DNA from: a virus
Length of the DNA: 39,270 bases
Direction: 5' to 3' (one strand)
Virus record (IMG/VR): IMGVR_UViG_3300038701_001762
Coordinates: 1 to 39,270 of that record
Position numbers and translations under genes: made by a program. Positions within the stretch are counted from its first letter, which is position 1; each line of letters starts with the position of its first letter. Positions 19,571 through 28,404 of the stretch are shown here, one piece after another. Under the pieces are notes generated by a model. That model was not told where the DNA came from, did no database searches, and was given only the letters and a program-made list of their open reading frames with translations.

Positions 19571-20145
19571 CAGACAGCATAAAGCCAACACCCCCGACAT
19601 TCGAAAAGATCACCAACGACACACTGCGCAAGCTGCACGACCTCGCCGACGAGTTAGATCACGACCCGGTGGCCGAGGCGGCAGATGACTATTATGAGGC
19701 GTATTTCTGTGATCGCGTCCAGGTTCTCGCCGAAGACGGGAATTTCCCTGAAACCTGGGCCGATGAATTGGGCGTCACGGAATGGGAGATGTATCAATGG
19801 ACGCAAACCTATCCTGAATTCACCCGCGCATTTGCACTTGCCCTGACCAAGCTCAGATCGAAGTTCACCAAAGAGCTATGGAAGGCAGCGCGCGGCAAGA
19901 GCTTCGGCGCGCAATCCAGCCTATTTGTCTTGCTCGGCAAAAAGCGGTTCGCGGATCTCTACGGGGATGCAAAGCCGCCGGGGATCGATGATCCACCCCA
20001 AAGGCTACCCGGAACGATCGACAACATGCGGGATATAACCCCCGTGGAAACGCCGGATAAAGACGGTGAATTGCCAAACGATCCCGAGACGTTGGAAAGC
20101 CTGCAAAAAGAGCTTGAACACCTGAGAAAGCAGCAGTCGTATTAA
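19567..20145 (+). CDS. terS: Terminase small subunit
   Basis: This gene encodes 192 residues. The central part follows small-terminase patterns: an HTH-like segment (FPETWADELGVTEWEMYQWTQTYPEFTRAFALAL), then KLRSKFTKELWKAARGKSFGAQSSLFVLLGKKRFADLYGD. The C-terminus is acidic and disordered with a final helix (LESLQKELEHLRKQQ). TerS recognises phage DNA and loads the large subunit. It lies about 6.7 kb upstream of the large terminase gene, with tail-spike genes between them, an uncommon separation. Confidence 0.78.
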   Translation: MTDSIKPTPPTFEKITNDTLRKLHDLADELDHDPVAEAADDYYEAYFCDRVQVLAEDGNFPETWADELGVTEWEMYQWTQTYPEFTRAFALALTKLRSKFTKELWKAARGKSFGAQSSLFVLLGKKRFADLYGDAKPPGIDDPPQRLPGTIDNMRDITPVETPDKDGELPNDPETLESLQKELEHLRKQQSY

Positions 20146-20175
20146 TCTGCCGCAATCGTGCTGAAAAGCGTGCTA

Positions 20176-20198
20176 CCCATTTGATGCAAATCAATGGG
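20176..20198 (+). promoter_or_regulatory. Hairpin covering a ribosome-binding site
   Basis: CCCATT-GAT (20176-20185, one bulged T) pairs with ATCAATGGG (20190-20198) around the tetraloop GCAA. The last GGG of the stem is part of the GGGAG ribosome site (20196-20200) of the 55-residue gene starting at 20207, so folding would limit its translation. Confidence 0.55.
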
Positions 20199-20206
20199 AG
20201 CCCTTT

Positions 20207-20374
20207 ATGTCATGCTTCGTTAAATCCTTCGTGAAACCGTTCCTCTGCAAGTTTTCAGAGAAATGGTGCGACGAAGAGGACACTGGCCCCCCCCCGCCGA
20301 CAGATGATGCGTATTTGAAGGAAGATGGGGATTACCTTCTTCTTGAAAACGGCGACAAACTTCTACTGGAGTGA
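20207..20374 (+). CDS. Small protein of 55 residues, tail-fibre-associated
   Basis: GGGAG lies six bases upstream of the ATG. The product starts MSCFVKSFVKPFLCKF, continues through CDEEDTGPPPP and ends with DYLLLENGDKLLLE. The LLLENGD motif recurs in small phage proteins and at ends of tail proteins. It ends nine bases before the tail-fibre gene. The function is unknown. Confidence 0.65.
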   Translation: MSCFVKSFVKPFLCKFSEKWCDEEDTGPPPPTDDAYLKEDGDYLLLENGDKLLLE

Positions 20375-20383
20375 TTAAACACC

Positions 20384-21598
20384 ATGGCCGATGAGAAAAT
20401 TTCAGAACTAACGGTTGCCTCGCCAGACGAAACGGATCGCCTGGTCATGGTCAAAGACCCGACCGGAACCCCGCTCAGTCGCAGTGCTGCAATCAGTGCG
20501 CTACTCGATCTGGTGCGAAATCCCCTGCAAGCGACAACGGACAATAACGGGGCGGCACTGGTCGGCCTTCGGGATGCGGGCAACAATACGTCCGAAACCA
20601 CCGTTGAGGGCGCGCTCGCCGAGCTTTACACGTTGGTATCTGCCCTTGAGACAGTCACCAACAACCTTGACGCCGCGGTTGTTCTTCGCGGCACATGGGA
20701 TGCGTCCTCCGGATCATTCCCCGGCGGCGGTACAGCCCAGGCCGGGGCGAGTTACATAGTAGACGTGGCCGGCACCGTCGATGGTGTCGCTTTCGATGTG
20801 GATGATCGGATCGTGGCAATCTCCGATAATGCCAGCACGTCCACATTCGCCGCCAATTGGCACAAGATGGATTACACGGACAGCGTTCTATCCGTGGCTG
20901 GGTTGACCGGAGCAATCACGGGTAGCGCCCTGCGCGCCGCGATTGACTGTATCTCCGGTGCGGTTCTGTCATCGACTTCGAATGGCGAAGGGGCGTCGCT
21001 TATCGGCCTTGAAGACGCATCAGGGCTTACCACCGCAACCACCGTCGAAGGTGTTATCGCGGCCATTTTGACCACGTTGGATAATTACGGCAATGCGGTC
21101 AATCTCGATCAATCCGAGATCGTTTTGCAGGGCGGGCAGGACGTCATCATCTATGACGCTGGTGGCGATTCTGCCGCCGCTCGACCAACGCAATCGGCAA
21201 CCAAGACGGTGATCTGGTTCAATCACGGGTCATCCCTTCCGGATAACCTGGGAACCTATGACATTGCCGTGGGAGGCGGGTTCGGTGTGGCATCGGTCAA
21301 TACGCAGTCCGGCACGTCATATGACCTCGTTCTTGCTGACATCGGCTTGAATGTCGATATGAACAATGCCTCTGCAAACACCGTCACGATCCCCGCAGAT
21401 GCCACCGTCGCTTTCGCGGTCGGCGCCACCATTTCGATCACACAGCTGGGCGCGGGGCCGACGACCGTCGAGGGCGCAACCGGTGTATCCGTTAACGGCA
21501 CGTCCGGTGGCAGCGTGGTCATCAACAATCAGTATTCCGGCTGCGTGCTTCGCAAGATCGGCACCGATAGCTGGGTTATTCAAGGGGATATCACCTAA
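20384..21598 (+). CDS. Tail fibre-like structural protein
   Basis: This gene encodes 404 residues, rich in Thr, Ala, Gly, Asp and Val with few charged clusters, as in fibrous virion proteins. The N-terminal 60 (ISELTVASPDETDRLVMVKD) resemble a virion-attachment region. A repeated element GAxLVGLxDAGxN / GASLIGLEDASG appears near residues 56 and 204. The last 100 (SVNTQSGTSYDLVLADIGLNV through SWVIQGDIT) match the C-terminal beta domain common on phage fibres. The stop overlaps the start of the next gene. Confidence 0.78.
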   Translation: MADEKISELTVASPDETDRLVMVKDPTGTPLSRSAAISALLDLVRNPLQATTDNNGAALVGLRDAGNNTSETTVEGALAELYTLVSALETVTNNLDAAVVLRGTWDASSGSFPGGGTAQAGASYIVDVAGTVDGVAFDVDDRIVAISDNASTSTFAANWHKMDYTDSVLSVAGLTGAITGSALRAAIDCISGAVLSSTSNGEGASLIGLEDASGLTTATTVEGVIAAILTTLDNYGNAVNLDQSEIVLQGGQDVIIYDAGGDSAAARPTQSATKTVIWFNHGSSLPDNLGTYDIAVGGGFGVASVNTQSGTSYDLVLADIGLNVDMNNASANTVTIPADATVAFAVGATISITQLGAGPTTVEGATGVSVNGTSGGSVVINNQYSGCVLRKIGTDSWVIQGDIT

Positions 21599-22341
21599 TG
21601 CCGGTTGCAGCGAATGACATGCTGATGCGGGGTATTATCGCCTCGTCACGCCCGGTTGTCTCATCGGGTATTGTTCTGACGCATAGCTTTAGCGATTTCA
21701 GGGATACCGGCACCGCCATCCCGTTGACGCTCGGCACTCATGCGGCGAACCACTTTGCCTTTATCTGCGCAACGGGAGAGGCGGGCGTCACGGGCTTCTC
21801 GATCACAGGGGCCACGGGTTACCAAACGCTATTTGATACGATGGAGAGTTCCTCGGGACGCGCGCGACGCGCCGCCGTCTTCTACAAAAAGCTCACCAGT
21901 GCCTCCGAAGCTCCCCCCACTTTGACCTCGGCAGATGATGACGAAATCTCTGCCTCAATTCACGTCTTTAGTGGTGTGGATACGACCAATCATTTCGATG
22001 TGACTTACACGACCGGCGGGGCAAAACCACATGTTGTCCATGGGCAGAACAACTACACATTCGACATCCCTGAAATCACGACAGCTAATGCCAATTCCTG
22101 CCTCATCGCCTTTGCCATGCAGACCCACACCAATATCTCGGCATGGGGAACCCCGAGCGGCTTTCAAGTCGCAGAGGCCATTGTTGCTGCGAACGAAGGT
22201 GGCACCCACTTCAACCACGCTGTGGCCTATATGGAAAACGCGGGCGTGGCGGGCGTTAAGGCCGCAACCCCCTGGGGTAACACGGGTATCGTGTCAATCT
22301 CTGATTGGTCCTCACGAATCTTCGCCCTCCGCGCCGCATAA
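21598..22341 (+). CDS. Virion adhesin/tail protein candidate
   Basis: This gene encodes 247 residues, beta-rich, with few lysines and many Thr, Ala, Ser and Gly. Segments such as NHFAFICATGEAGVTGFSITG, RAAVFYKKLTSASEAPPTLT and SLIAFAMQ-like strands suggest a jelly-roll or Ig-like adhesin; the chain ends SDWSSRIFALRAA. It lies between the fibre and the G8-like spike and overlaps the fibre gene by one base. No family was recognised beyond composition and position. Confidence 0.65.
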   Translation: MPVAANDMLMRGIIASSRPVVSSGIVLTHSFSDFRDTGTAIPLTLGTHAANHFAFICATGEAGVTGFSITGATGYQTLFDTMESSSGRARRAAVFYKKLTSASEAPPTLTSADDDEISASIHVFSGVDTTNHFDVTYTTGGAKPHVVHGQNNYTFDIPEITTANANSCLIAFAMQTHTNISAWGTPSGFQVAEAIVAANEGGTHFNHAVAYMENAGVAGVKAATPWGNTGIVSISDWSSRIFALRAA

Positions 22342-22350
22342 GGACTTATC

Positions 22351-25002
22351 ATGCTTGTAAATGCATCATCTCAAGTAATGGTTAGCAACACCAAAAATGC
22401 ACTAGTAGGTATTGCTCCGCCGGTCCAAACGGACAATGAAACCCCGACCGGTGGTAATAACCAGGCTATCGCAGAGAACTATCTCGCGAATGCCACCGAG
22501 ACCTATGACGAGCTTGCATTTACCGACCCGCTTCTGCGGGGTGATGTGGACTCCATCAAGAGCTACTGCGACCGGGCTGATGCAGATGTGATTGCTTGCC
22601 GCGCCAATGCAAGCTGGACCGATAATAGCCACTGGTGGAACGTCAACACGATGACGGAACGCGCACCGCAGGCGGGTGAAAATATCCTCATCCCCACGGG
22701 TTTCTCTGTTATCTACGACCAAGACAGCACAACCAAATATGGCTGGATTAGGTGTGATGGAGATTGGACGTGGAGCGACACGGTTTCCACGCAATTGTGG
22801 ATTGACACAATGTTCTTCGACCACACCAGCGCGCCTAGGCTGGCGTCAGAGAGCACGCCCGCTCCGAGTACGATTACTCAAAAGGTGGTCTACACCAACA
22901 ATGGGCCGCTGGATGTTACGAACGACCCGATGAAAATGCAGCGGGGCTTGGTCTGTTTTGGTCAGGCTTCCATTTTCGGGACACCGGTTATCGGAATTAC
23001 GCGGGCAACCGCGGGCATCGCGCAGGGGGCAACCTCTGTCACTCTTGATCGTGCTGTCATGTCAGTTCCCGGCTTCCGTGATTGGAAGGTGGGCGACGAG
23101 CTTATCATCCCCGGCACACGCATGCGGGGCCACGCCTCCAATTGGGAAGATTGGGAAACCGAGATCCGAACGATCACGGCGATTGACAATTCCACGCCGA
23201 CGGCCCCGGTTATCTCTTGGTCAGGTGGTCTGACTTATCCGCACCCGGCCTGTTTCCGGCGCGCAACCTTCACGCCGCACATTGTGAACCGCACCCGGAA
23301 CTTCCAGACATGGACAGAGGGCGAGCCAGCAGACGCACAGCGCCGCGCGCACCAGCTTTTCAAGAACAAGGACCAGAACACTATCCAGTACGTCGAGGCG
23401 TGGGCTATGGGCCGCACCGATATGGATTATCTGACTCTTGGTGCGTCACCCGTGAAGCTCGGCAGCCAGGCGCTTACCTCGACCACAAACACCAATGGCC
23501 GATATACATGGCATTTCCACCGCAACGGCGCCGATGACCCCACACTGAACCCCTCGGTGTTCCGCGGGTGCGTCGGATACGATTCCCCAGGATGGGTTTT
23601 TGTCCACCACGACAGCCATGGCAAGATGATCGACTGCATCGCCTACGACTTTCAGGCGGTCGGTTTTGCGGGCGAGGGTGGTGGCTCGTTCGGAGAGGTC
23701 AATGGCTGTATCGCGATCAATTCGCGACAGTCTTGGTCGGGACCCTCCACTGCCCGGATCAAAGACGGCGGCCACGGCATTGGCGATATCGGCCACGCTT
23801 TCTGGTCAAACTCGCGCCCCCTGAACTTCAAAAACTGCATTGCGACATGCTGCACGGTGGGGCTGGCGTGGACGTCTCGGGTTGACTTTGAAACCAACGT
23901 CTATCCCGGCATCACCGAAGAGTTGCGCGCCTTTTATGGTCTTGTGGCCCTTCCAGACACCACGGTCAGAAAGACTTTCGCGGTTATCGAGGGCTTTGAG
24001 AACAACGAAGCCTACGCATGCAATTGGGGCGGCTCTGTTGCGAAGAAGCTGGTCACACAGCACCACGATCTTATCTCTAAACTGGATGGGTTTACAGCCT
24101 GGGAAGTCGATACCGGTTTCCACTGGCAGTATACGGGCATGTATCTGAACAAAGACTTCGACGTGATCGGTTTCGATCAGAACAACCGCGCTCAGCCCCC
24201 GTGGAACCCCGGCGATGGCCTTCAACCATTCCGCCAAACACTGGCTCAGGTATTCCTTGATCCGAAGGTGGAAAACTTCTCTAGCGGTATTGCTTTCACT
24301 GTCCTGGGCGGGATCAATACCGCCGCAAACAAGCAGCACAAGGTCATCAATCCGACGTTCACCAGCGTCACCAGGAACTACAGCGTTGATGGCACCGAGA
24401 TTACATTGCCGTGGAGCAACCCCGAGTATTCCTTCACAGACATTGAAGAGCTTGCGACGGGGGATTTGGGAAGCAGCGCGGCAGGGGACATTGTTCCCGG
24501 CTATATCGAAGATAGCTGCACATGGGCCGGGGGCGGCAACAACTTTGTCATAGGTCATGACTTCACACTGTCGGATAGCATTGGGCTGCACACAAGGCAG
24601 CGTGGCATTCCAGATCCGTCCTTCGGCTGGGGTCTCTATGTCAACGGTCAGAATGAGGCCAATAACTCATCCAAATCCACCAAGGATGTGTCTGCACTGA
24701 CCCTGATTACCGCGCTGCAAATGCAGCTCATGATAAAGGCGGAGGGCGTTTACACATCTGCTGCGGGCGACAAGGTTCTTCTCATCCCAGATGTTGCCCA
24801 GGATCGAACCTCCGGGGAAACCACGTATTTCTATACGCCGGTCGCGCTGAGAATGCCCAGCTCCGAGTTCTATGCCATTCTACCAGACTATGACAGCGGT
24901 ACAGGGGATAATGGCGCGCTAGGAAGTCACACAGACGCCAGTGGCATTGTGCAGGACTTCACGAGCTTCGACCCGGCAGGTACAAACGGACTTATCCCCT
25001 AA
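22351..25002 (+). CDS. Large tail spike with G8-like domain and parallel beta-helix, putative depolymerase
   Basis: This gene encodes 883 residues. Residues about 86-215 resemble a G8 domain (ASWTDNSHWWNVN, APQAGENILIPTGFSVIYD, LVCFGQASIFG). A WKVGDELIIPG element follows at about 245-255, then GRYTWHFHRNG at 383-393, which parallels the RYPIHFH motif of CEMIP/TMEM2/fibrocystin-type proteins. Residues about 300-560 carry spaced Gly/Asn/Cys turns (MIDCIAYDFQAVGFAGEGGG, VNGCIAINSR, FKNCIATCC) typical of a right-handed beta-helix. CEMIP-type proteins are linked to hyaluronan breakdown. On a phage spike the target would be a host surface polysaccharide. The enzymatic role is inferred; the virion role follows from its position beside the fibre gene. 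Confidence 0.72.
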   Translation: MLVNASSQVMVSNTKNALVGIAPPVQTDNETPTGGNNQAIAENYLANATETYDELAFTDPLLRGDVDSIKSYCDRADADVIACRANASWTDNSHWWNVNTMTERAPQAGENILIPTGFSVIYDQDSTTKYGWIRCDGDWTWSDTVSTQLWIDTMFFDHTSAPRLASESTPAPSTITQKVVYTNNGPLDVTNDPMKMQRGLVCFGQASIFGTPVIGITRATAGIAQGATSVTLDRAVMSVPGFRDWKVGDELIIPGTRMRGHASNWEDWETEIRTITAIDNSTPTAPVISWSGGLTYPHPACFRRATFTPHIVNRTRNFQTWTEGEPADAQRRAHQLFKNKDQNTIQYVEAWAMGRTDMDYLTLGASPVKLGSQALTSTTNTNGRYTWHFHRNGADDPTLNPSVFRGCVGYDSPGWVFVHHDSHGKMIDCIAYDFQAVGFAGEGGGSFGEVNGCIAINSRQSWSGPSTARIKDGGHGIGDIGHAFWSNSRPLNFKNCIATCCTVGLAWTSRVDFETNVYPGITEELRAFYGLVALPDTTVRKTFAVIEGFENNEAYACNWGGSVAKKLVTQHHDLISKLDGFTAWEVDTGFHWQYTGMYLNKDFDVIGFDQNNRAQPPWNPGDGLQPFRQTLAQVFLDPKVENFSSGIAFTVLGGINTAANKQHKVINPTFTSVTRNYSVDGTEITLPWSNPEYSFTDIEELATGDLGSSAAGDIVPGYIEDSCTWAGGGNNFVIGHDFTLSDSIGLHTRQRGIPDPSFGWGLYVNGQNEANNSSKSTKDVSALTLITALQMQLMIKAEGVYTSAAGDKVLLIPDVAQDRTSGETTYFYTPVALRMPSSEFYAILPDYDSGTGDNGALGSHTDASGIVQDFTSFDPAGTNGLIP

Positions 25003-25019
25003 TTGAAAGGAACACCCCC

Positions 25020-25538
25020 ATGATCGAACATCTTCTCTCCGGATGGCTATCCTACGCATTCTGCATCGCGGTGGCCTTGGCATCGCTTTTCCACATCATC
25101 AACCAGCGGCGCGGCAACCGCCACAAGCTGGTATCGCTCGGCGCCAATCGTCTGGCCGACATGCAGCGCCAGGGCGAGCGCAATATGTTTTATCTGTGCT
25201 TCATCATGCTTTTGATGCCGCTCAACCATTGGGGCGTTCTCAATGGTAATGGTGGATGGGGTATTTGGCTCGGCGGACACATGATTGTTGCCGTCCATGT
25301 TTACATCGCCATTGCCGCCTATCTGCGCTGGCGATCGATCTATTCGCAAAGGTCGCAATCGCCCGCGGTGGAAGCTGTGCAGGTCGATTGGTCAAAACAT
25401 GAGTTGGAAAAAATCCTTGCCATGGCGCATGAAACCAACGAGCGGCCCGACGATGTGATCCGAACGGCGATCTATCGCTATGACAATTTCGTTCAATCGC
25501 AACTGCAAAAAGTCGGAAAAGGAGAACACCGTGGCTAA
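25020..25538 (+). CDS. Membrane protein with C-terminal helical domain
   Basis: This gene encodes 172 residues. Three hydrophobic segments lie near 7-27 (LSYAFCIAVALASLFHII), 54-72 (NMFYLCFIMLLMPLNHWG) and 80-105 (WGIWLGGHMIVAVHVYIAIAAYL). The C-terminal 50 residues are soluble and contain LEKILAMAHETNERPDDVIRTAIYRYDNF, which resembles a ribbon-helix-helix or sensor-type helix pair. GAAAGGAA precedes the ATG. A membrane protein inside the virion block is unusual; superinfection exclusion or an internal ejection protein are possible. No family was recognised. Confidence 0.65.
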   Translation: MIEHLLSGWLSYAFCIAVALASLFHIINQRRGNRHKLVSLGANRLADMQRQGERNMFYLCFIMLLMPLNHWGVLNGNGGWGIWLGGHMIVAVHVYIAIAAYLRWRSIYSQRSQSPAVEAVQVDWSKHELEKILAMAHETNERPDDVIRTAIYRYDNFVQSQLQKVGKGEHRG

Positions 25539-25815
25539 TCCGGTTCAATACACCACGCAGCAGATTTTCAGAAATGAGCCCTATCACGCCCGCGAGGCGT
25601 GTTTGATCGTTGACCCGTCATCCGGCAGCGTCTCGGTTGAGGTTCAGGTAAATGGTGATGATGGGGAAAGCCGGTGGCTTGAAGTGACCGATAGCCCCTT
25701 CGATACCGTCGGGCCCCATATCCTGCAAGTCGCCGGTCCCTATGACGTGCGCGTGACACCCGCAAATTCCAACGTGAAATTCAACTGGCACTGGATTTCC
25801 CCGTCGTACCTGTAA
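25531..25815 (+). CDS. Small virion protein candidate with GTG start
   Basis: This gene encodes 94 residues from the GTG at 25531, chosen for AAAGGAGAA upstream; it overlaps the membrane-protein stop by eight bases. The sequence is all-beta (CLIVDPSSGSVSVEVQVNG, PHILQVAGPYDVRVTPANSNV) with aromatic ends (FNWHWISPSYL). That resembles small head-decoration or tail-attachment proteins. The assignment is by fold impression and location. Confidence 0.6.
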   Translation: MANPVQYTTQQIFRNEPYHAREACLIVDPSSGSVSVEVQVNGDDGESRWLEVTDSPFDTVGPHILQVAGPYDVRVTPANSNVKFNWHWISPSYL

Positions 25816-25895
25816 CATTGCCGCAGCCATGATTGAATTCGTGGTAATTCACAAAAGGCAACGTCGTGCATTGAACTTGAAAAGGAACCATCAAG

Positions 25896-26795
25896 ATGCA
25901 GCATCTACCCGACAAATCCCGTATTTCGTCCGAGCTGACGGTTACCACGACCTCAGACACCCAGGACTTCGCGTATCCCGCCGGCACCGGCCCCGGCAAC
26001 TTTGCGCCCACCGGCGATCACAAAGTGGTTGGCCGCAATTTCTCCGGCCTTCTGGCCAAGCAGAACCATATCACTATCAGCTTCCTGACCGCCGCGATCC
26101 GCGTCGTCAATCTGACAGAACGGACGTTCCGGGAAGGCGATGTGATTGTTCTCGATCTCGACCTGGCCGGGCGTGATGATGACTACGATGGCGCAGATCC
26201 GACGGATATGGTGTTCAACCTCTTCCCGGTTCAGATCGACCTGGGGTCGCCGATTGCCAGCGATGGCGATGGCGTTGTTGCATCGCAGGCCGCAACCGCC
26301 GCCGGTGGTCTTGCAACGGGCATCAATGGCGCGCTGGCAACGGATGGCGTCGCAACGCTTGATGTTCCGCGCAATGTGGTTGCCGCCTGGACCAATACGG
26401 CGGTTCTGACCGTCACCGGCACCGACGTTGATGGCAATGTCATGGTTGAAAGCTCGGGCTCGGGAACATCGATGACAGGCAAGAAAGCCTTCAAGACTGT
26501 CACCGGTATTTCCGTCAGCGCGGACGTGACCGGCCTCACCGTCGGCACAAGCAAGGTTCTGGGCATTCCGGTGTTCCTCGATGCCGCAATCGATGTGATT
26601 GCCGAGATCGAGGATGGCGCCGCGCCCACCGCCGGGACATTGGTGAAGGGAGACGAGGCTATCGCAACAGCCACCACCGGCGACGTGAAAGGCACCTACG
26701 CCCCGAACGGTTCGCCCGATGGCTCGAAACGCTTCCAATTGAATGTCTTGGTGAAATCCAAGACCTACAAGGGGGTTGACCAGTACGCCGGATAA
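25896..26795 (+). CDS. Virion structural protein
   Basis: This gene encodes 299 residues, rich in Ala, Val, Thr, Asp and Gly. The C-terminal 130 residues (AVLTVTGTDVDGNVMVESSG, TGKKAFKTVTGISVSADVTGL, GDVKGTYAPNGSPDGSKRF) match a beta-domain pattern I associate with structural proteins of marine and T7-like podoviruses. The N-terminus is less conserved. AAAGGAA lies before the ATG. A terminator follows 25 bases after the stop, so it closes the transcription unit that includes the spike genes. Confidence 0.7.
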   Translation: MQHLPDKSRISSELTVTTTSDTQDFAYPAGTGPGNFAPTGDHKVVGRNFSGLLAKQNHITISFLTAAIRVVNLTERTFREGDVIVLDLDLAGRDDDYDGADPTDMVFNLFPVQIDLGSPIASDGDGVVASQAATAAGGLATGINGALATDGVATLDVPRNVVAAWTNTAVLTVTGTDVDGNVMVESSGSGTSMTGKKAFKTVTGISVSADVTGLTVGTSKVLGIPVFLDAAIDVIAEIEDGAAPTAGTLVKGDEAIATATTGDVKGTYAPNGSPDGSKRFQLNVLVKSKTYKGVDQYAG

Positions 26796-26820
26796 ATTTC
26801 CCGGCTATTGATCGGCGATG

Positions 26821-26855
26821 AAGCCCGGTGCATTGTGGCGCCGGGCTTTTTCTTT
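26821..26855 (+). terminator. Rho-independent terminator upstream of terL
   Basis: AAGCCCGG (26821-26828) pairs with CCGGGCTT (26841-26848) around a 12-base loop, followed by TTTTTCTTT. It separates the spike and structural block from the large terminase gene. Confidence 0.85.
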
Positions 26856-26868
26856 CCTCAGAGGCGTC

Positions 26869-28404
26869 ATGAACGCATTCAATGCACAGAGTTTGCTTGA
26901 GCTGCAAACGCGCCGGAAGATGGATGTTCATCTGGCGCGCGAGTATTTCAAAAACTACTACATGCGGATGACCGGGTTTCTCCCGGAAAAGCACCACCTT
27001 CTGATCTGCCAGCTTTTGCAGAAGATGGAAGATGATTTCACAGACAAGCGCGGCCGTCGTCTTGATCGGGTCATGATCTTCATGCCGCCCCGGACCGCGA
27101 AAAGCACCCTCGCATCGCAACTATTCCCGTCCTGGGTCATCGGGCGCCACCCCCGAACGCAACTTATGGGCGGGGTTCACACCCAGAAATACGCGATCAA
27201 AACCGGCAAGATTGTTCGGAATTTCCTGCGCAGCCCGAAATATCCATTCGATACGACTCTGGCGAAAGATAGCCAGGCGAAAGACCAATGGGCGACCGAG
27301 CAGGGTGGCGAATATAACGGTTTCGGCCTCATGGGCGGCTCAACGCACGGGAACCCGGCGGAATGGCTATTCATGGACGATCTGATAAAGGGCCGGAAAA
27401 TGGCCCTGTCAGAACATATGCGCGATGAAGCGTGGGAAACCTATCAGGCTGACCTTCTGACCCGTCTGCAAGGAAGACGTAAACAGGTCATGGTGATGAC
27501 GCGCTGGCACGAGGATGACGTGGCCGGGCGCATACTTCCCGAGGATTTCGATGGGCAAACCGGGTGGTATCAGGATCGGGAAACCGGCGAATGGTGGTAT
27601 GTTCTCAGCTTGTCAGCAAAGGCCGAGTACGAAGGCGACCCGACCGGGCGAAAGGTTGGGGAGTGGTTGTGGCCCAGCCGGTTCGGAGAGGGCGCCTGGG
27701 GTGCGATTGAGCGGCGCGGCGGGTTCATCTGGTCTGCGCTCTATCAACAGCGACCATCGCCGCAAGAAGGCCTTATGTTCCGCGACGAGCACATCCAGTT
27801 CTACAACCCGTCGGATCTGAACATCGATGAGCTGACGATATACATCACGTCGGATTACGCGGTGACCGAGGAAGCCGGGAAAACCGATCCGGACTATACC
27901 GTCCACACCGTCTGGGGCATCGATCACGATTGGAACATATTCATGCTGGATATGTGGCGAGGCCGGACGGAATCGGACGAATGGGTGACGCAGTTCATCC
28001 GCCTGTGCAAGTTGTGGAAACCGCTCATGGCGGGCGAGGAACAGGGACAGATCATTAAGGGCGTCGGGCCATTCCTGGTGCGCCAGATGCGCGAAGAGAA
28101 TGTTGCGGTCTATCGTCGGCAATACACAAGCTCGGTATCCAAAGAGGCGCGCGCACAAAGCCTTCTTGGTATGGCGGCGCTGGGCAAGTTCTGGTTACCA
28201 CGCGGCCACCCGCAATCTGAGCTATTCAAGACGGAGTTGAAAGGTTTCCCGGCGGCAAAGCATGACGATATGGTTGACACCGGGTCGCTGATGGCCCGAA
28301 TGATCGGCGATATTGTCGCCGGAACGAAAAAGCGCGGCAAAGGTTCGCTGCAAGTTGAGACCCTAAATGAGTTATTCAAGAGGCATGAGCGGGGAGAAGC
28401 CTAA
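26869..28404 (+). CDS. terL: Terminase large subunit
   Basis: This gene encodes 511 residues. The ATPase half has Walker A MPPRTAKST (residues 72-80; Ala replaces the usual Gly before Lys), Walker B WLFMDD (166-171) and the coupling motif MVMTRWHEDD (208-217). The nuclease half has the first metal-binding Asp in ITSDYAVTE (Asp329), a second acidic pair near 340-342 and a late AKHDDMVD motif near residue 476. It pumps DNA through the portal and cuts concatemers. The start at 26869 follows AGAGG and lies downstream of the terminator; an earlier in-frame start would fall inside the hairpin. The stop overlaps the portal start. Confidence 0.95.
   Translation: MNAFNAQSLLELQTRRKMDVHLAREYFKNYYMRMTGFLPEKHHLLICQLLQKMEDDFTDKRGRRLDRVMIFMPPRTAKSTLASQLFPSWVIGRHPRTQLMGGVHTQKYAIKTGKIVRNFLRSPKYPFDTTLAKDSQAKDQWATEQGGEYNGFGLMGGSTHGNPAEWLFMDDLIKGRKMALSEHMRDEAWETYQADLLTRLQGRRKQVMVMTRWHEDDVAGRILPEDFDGQTGWYQDRETGEWWYVLSLSAKAEYEGDPTGRKVGEWLWPSRFGEGAWGAIERRGGFIWSALYQQRPSPQEGLMFRDEHIQFYNPSDLNIDELTIYITSDYAVTEEAGKTDPDYTVHTVWGIDHDWNIFMLDMWRGRTESDEWVTQFIRLCKLWKPLMAGEEQGQIIKGVGPFLVRQMREENVAVYRRQYTSSVSKEARAQSLLGMAALGKFWLPRGHPQSELFKTELKGFPAAKHDDMVDTGSLMARMIGDIVAGTKKRGKGSLQVETLNELFKRHERGEA

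Noticed and set aside
26796-26868. Earlier start for the large terminase at 26818
   Set aside because: It would place the start codon at the foot of a strong terminator and add unnatural sequence; the ATG at 26869 is preferred.
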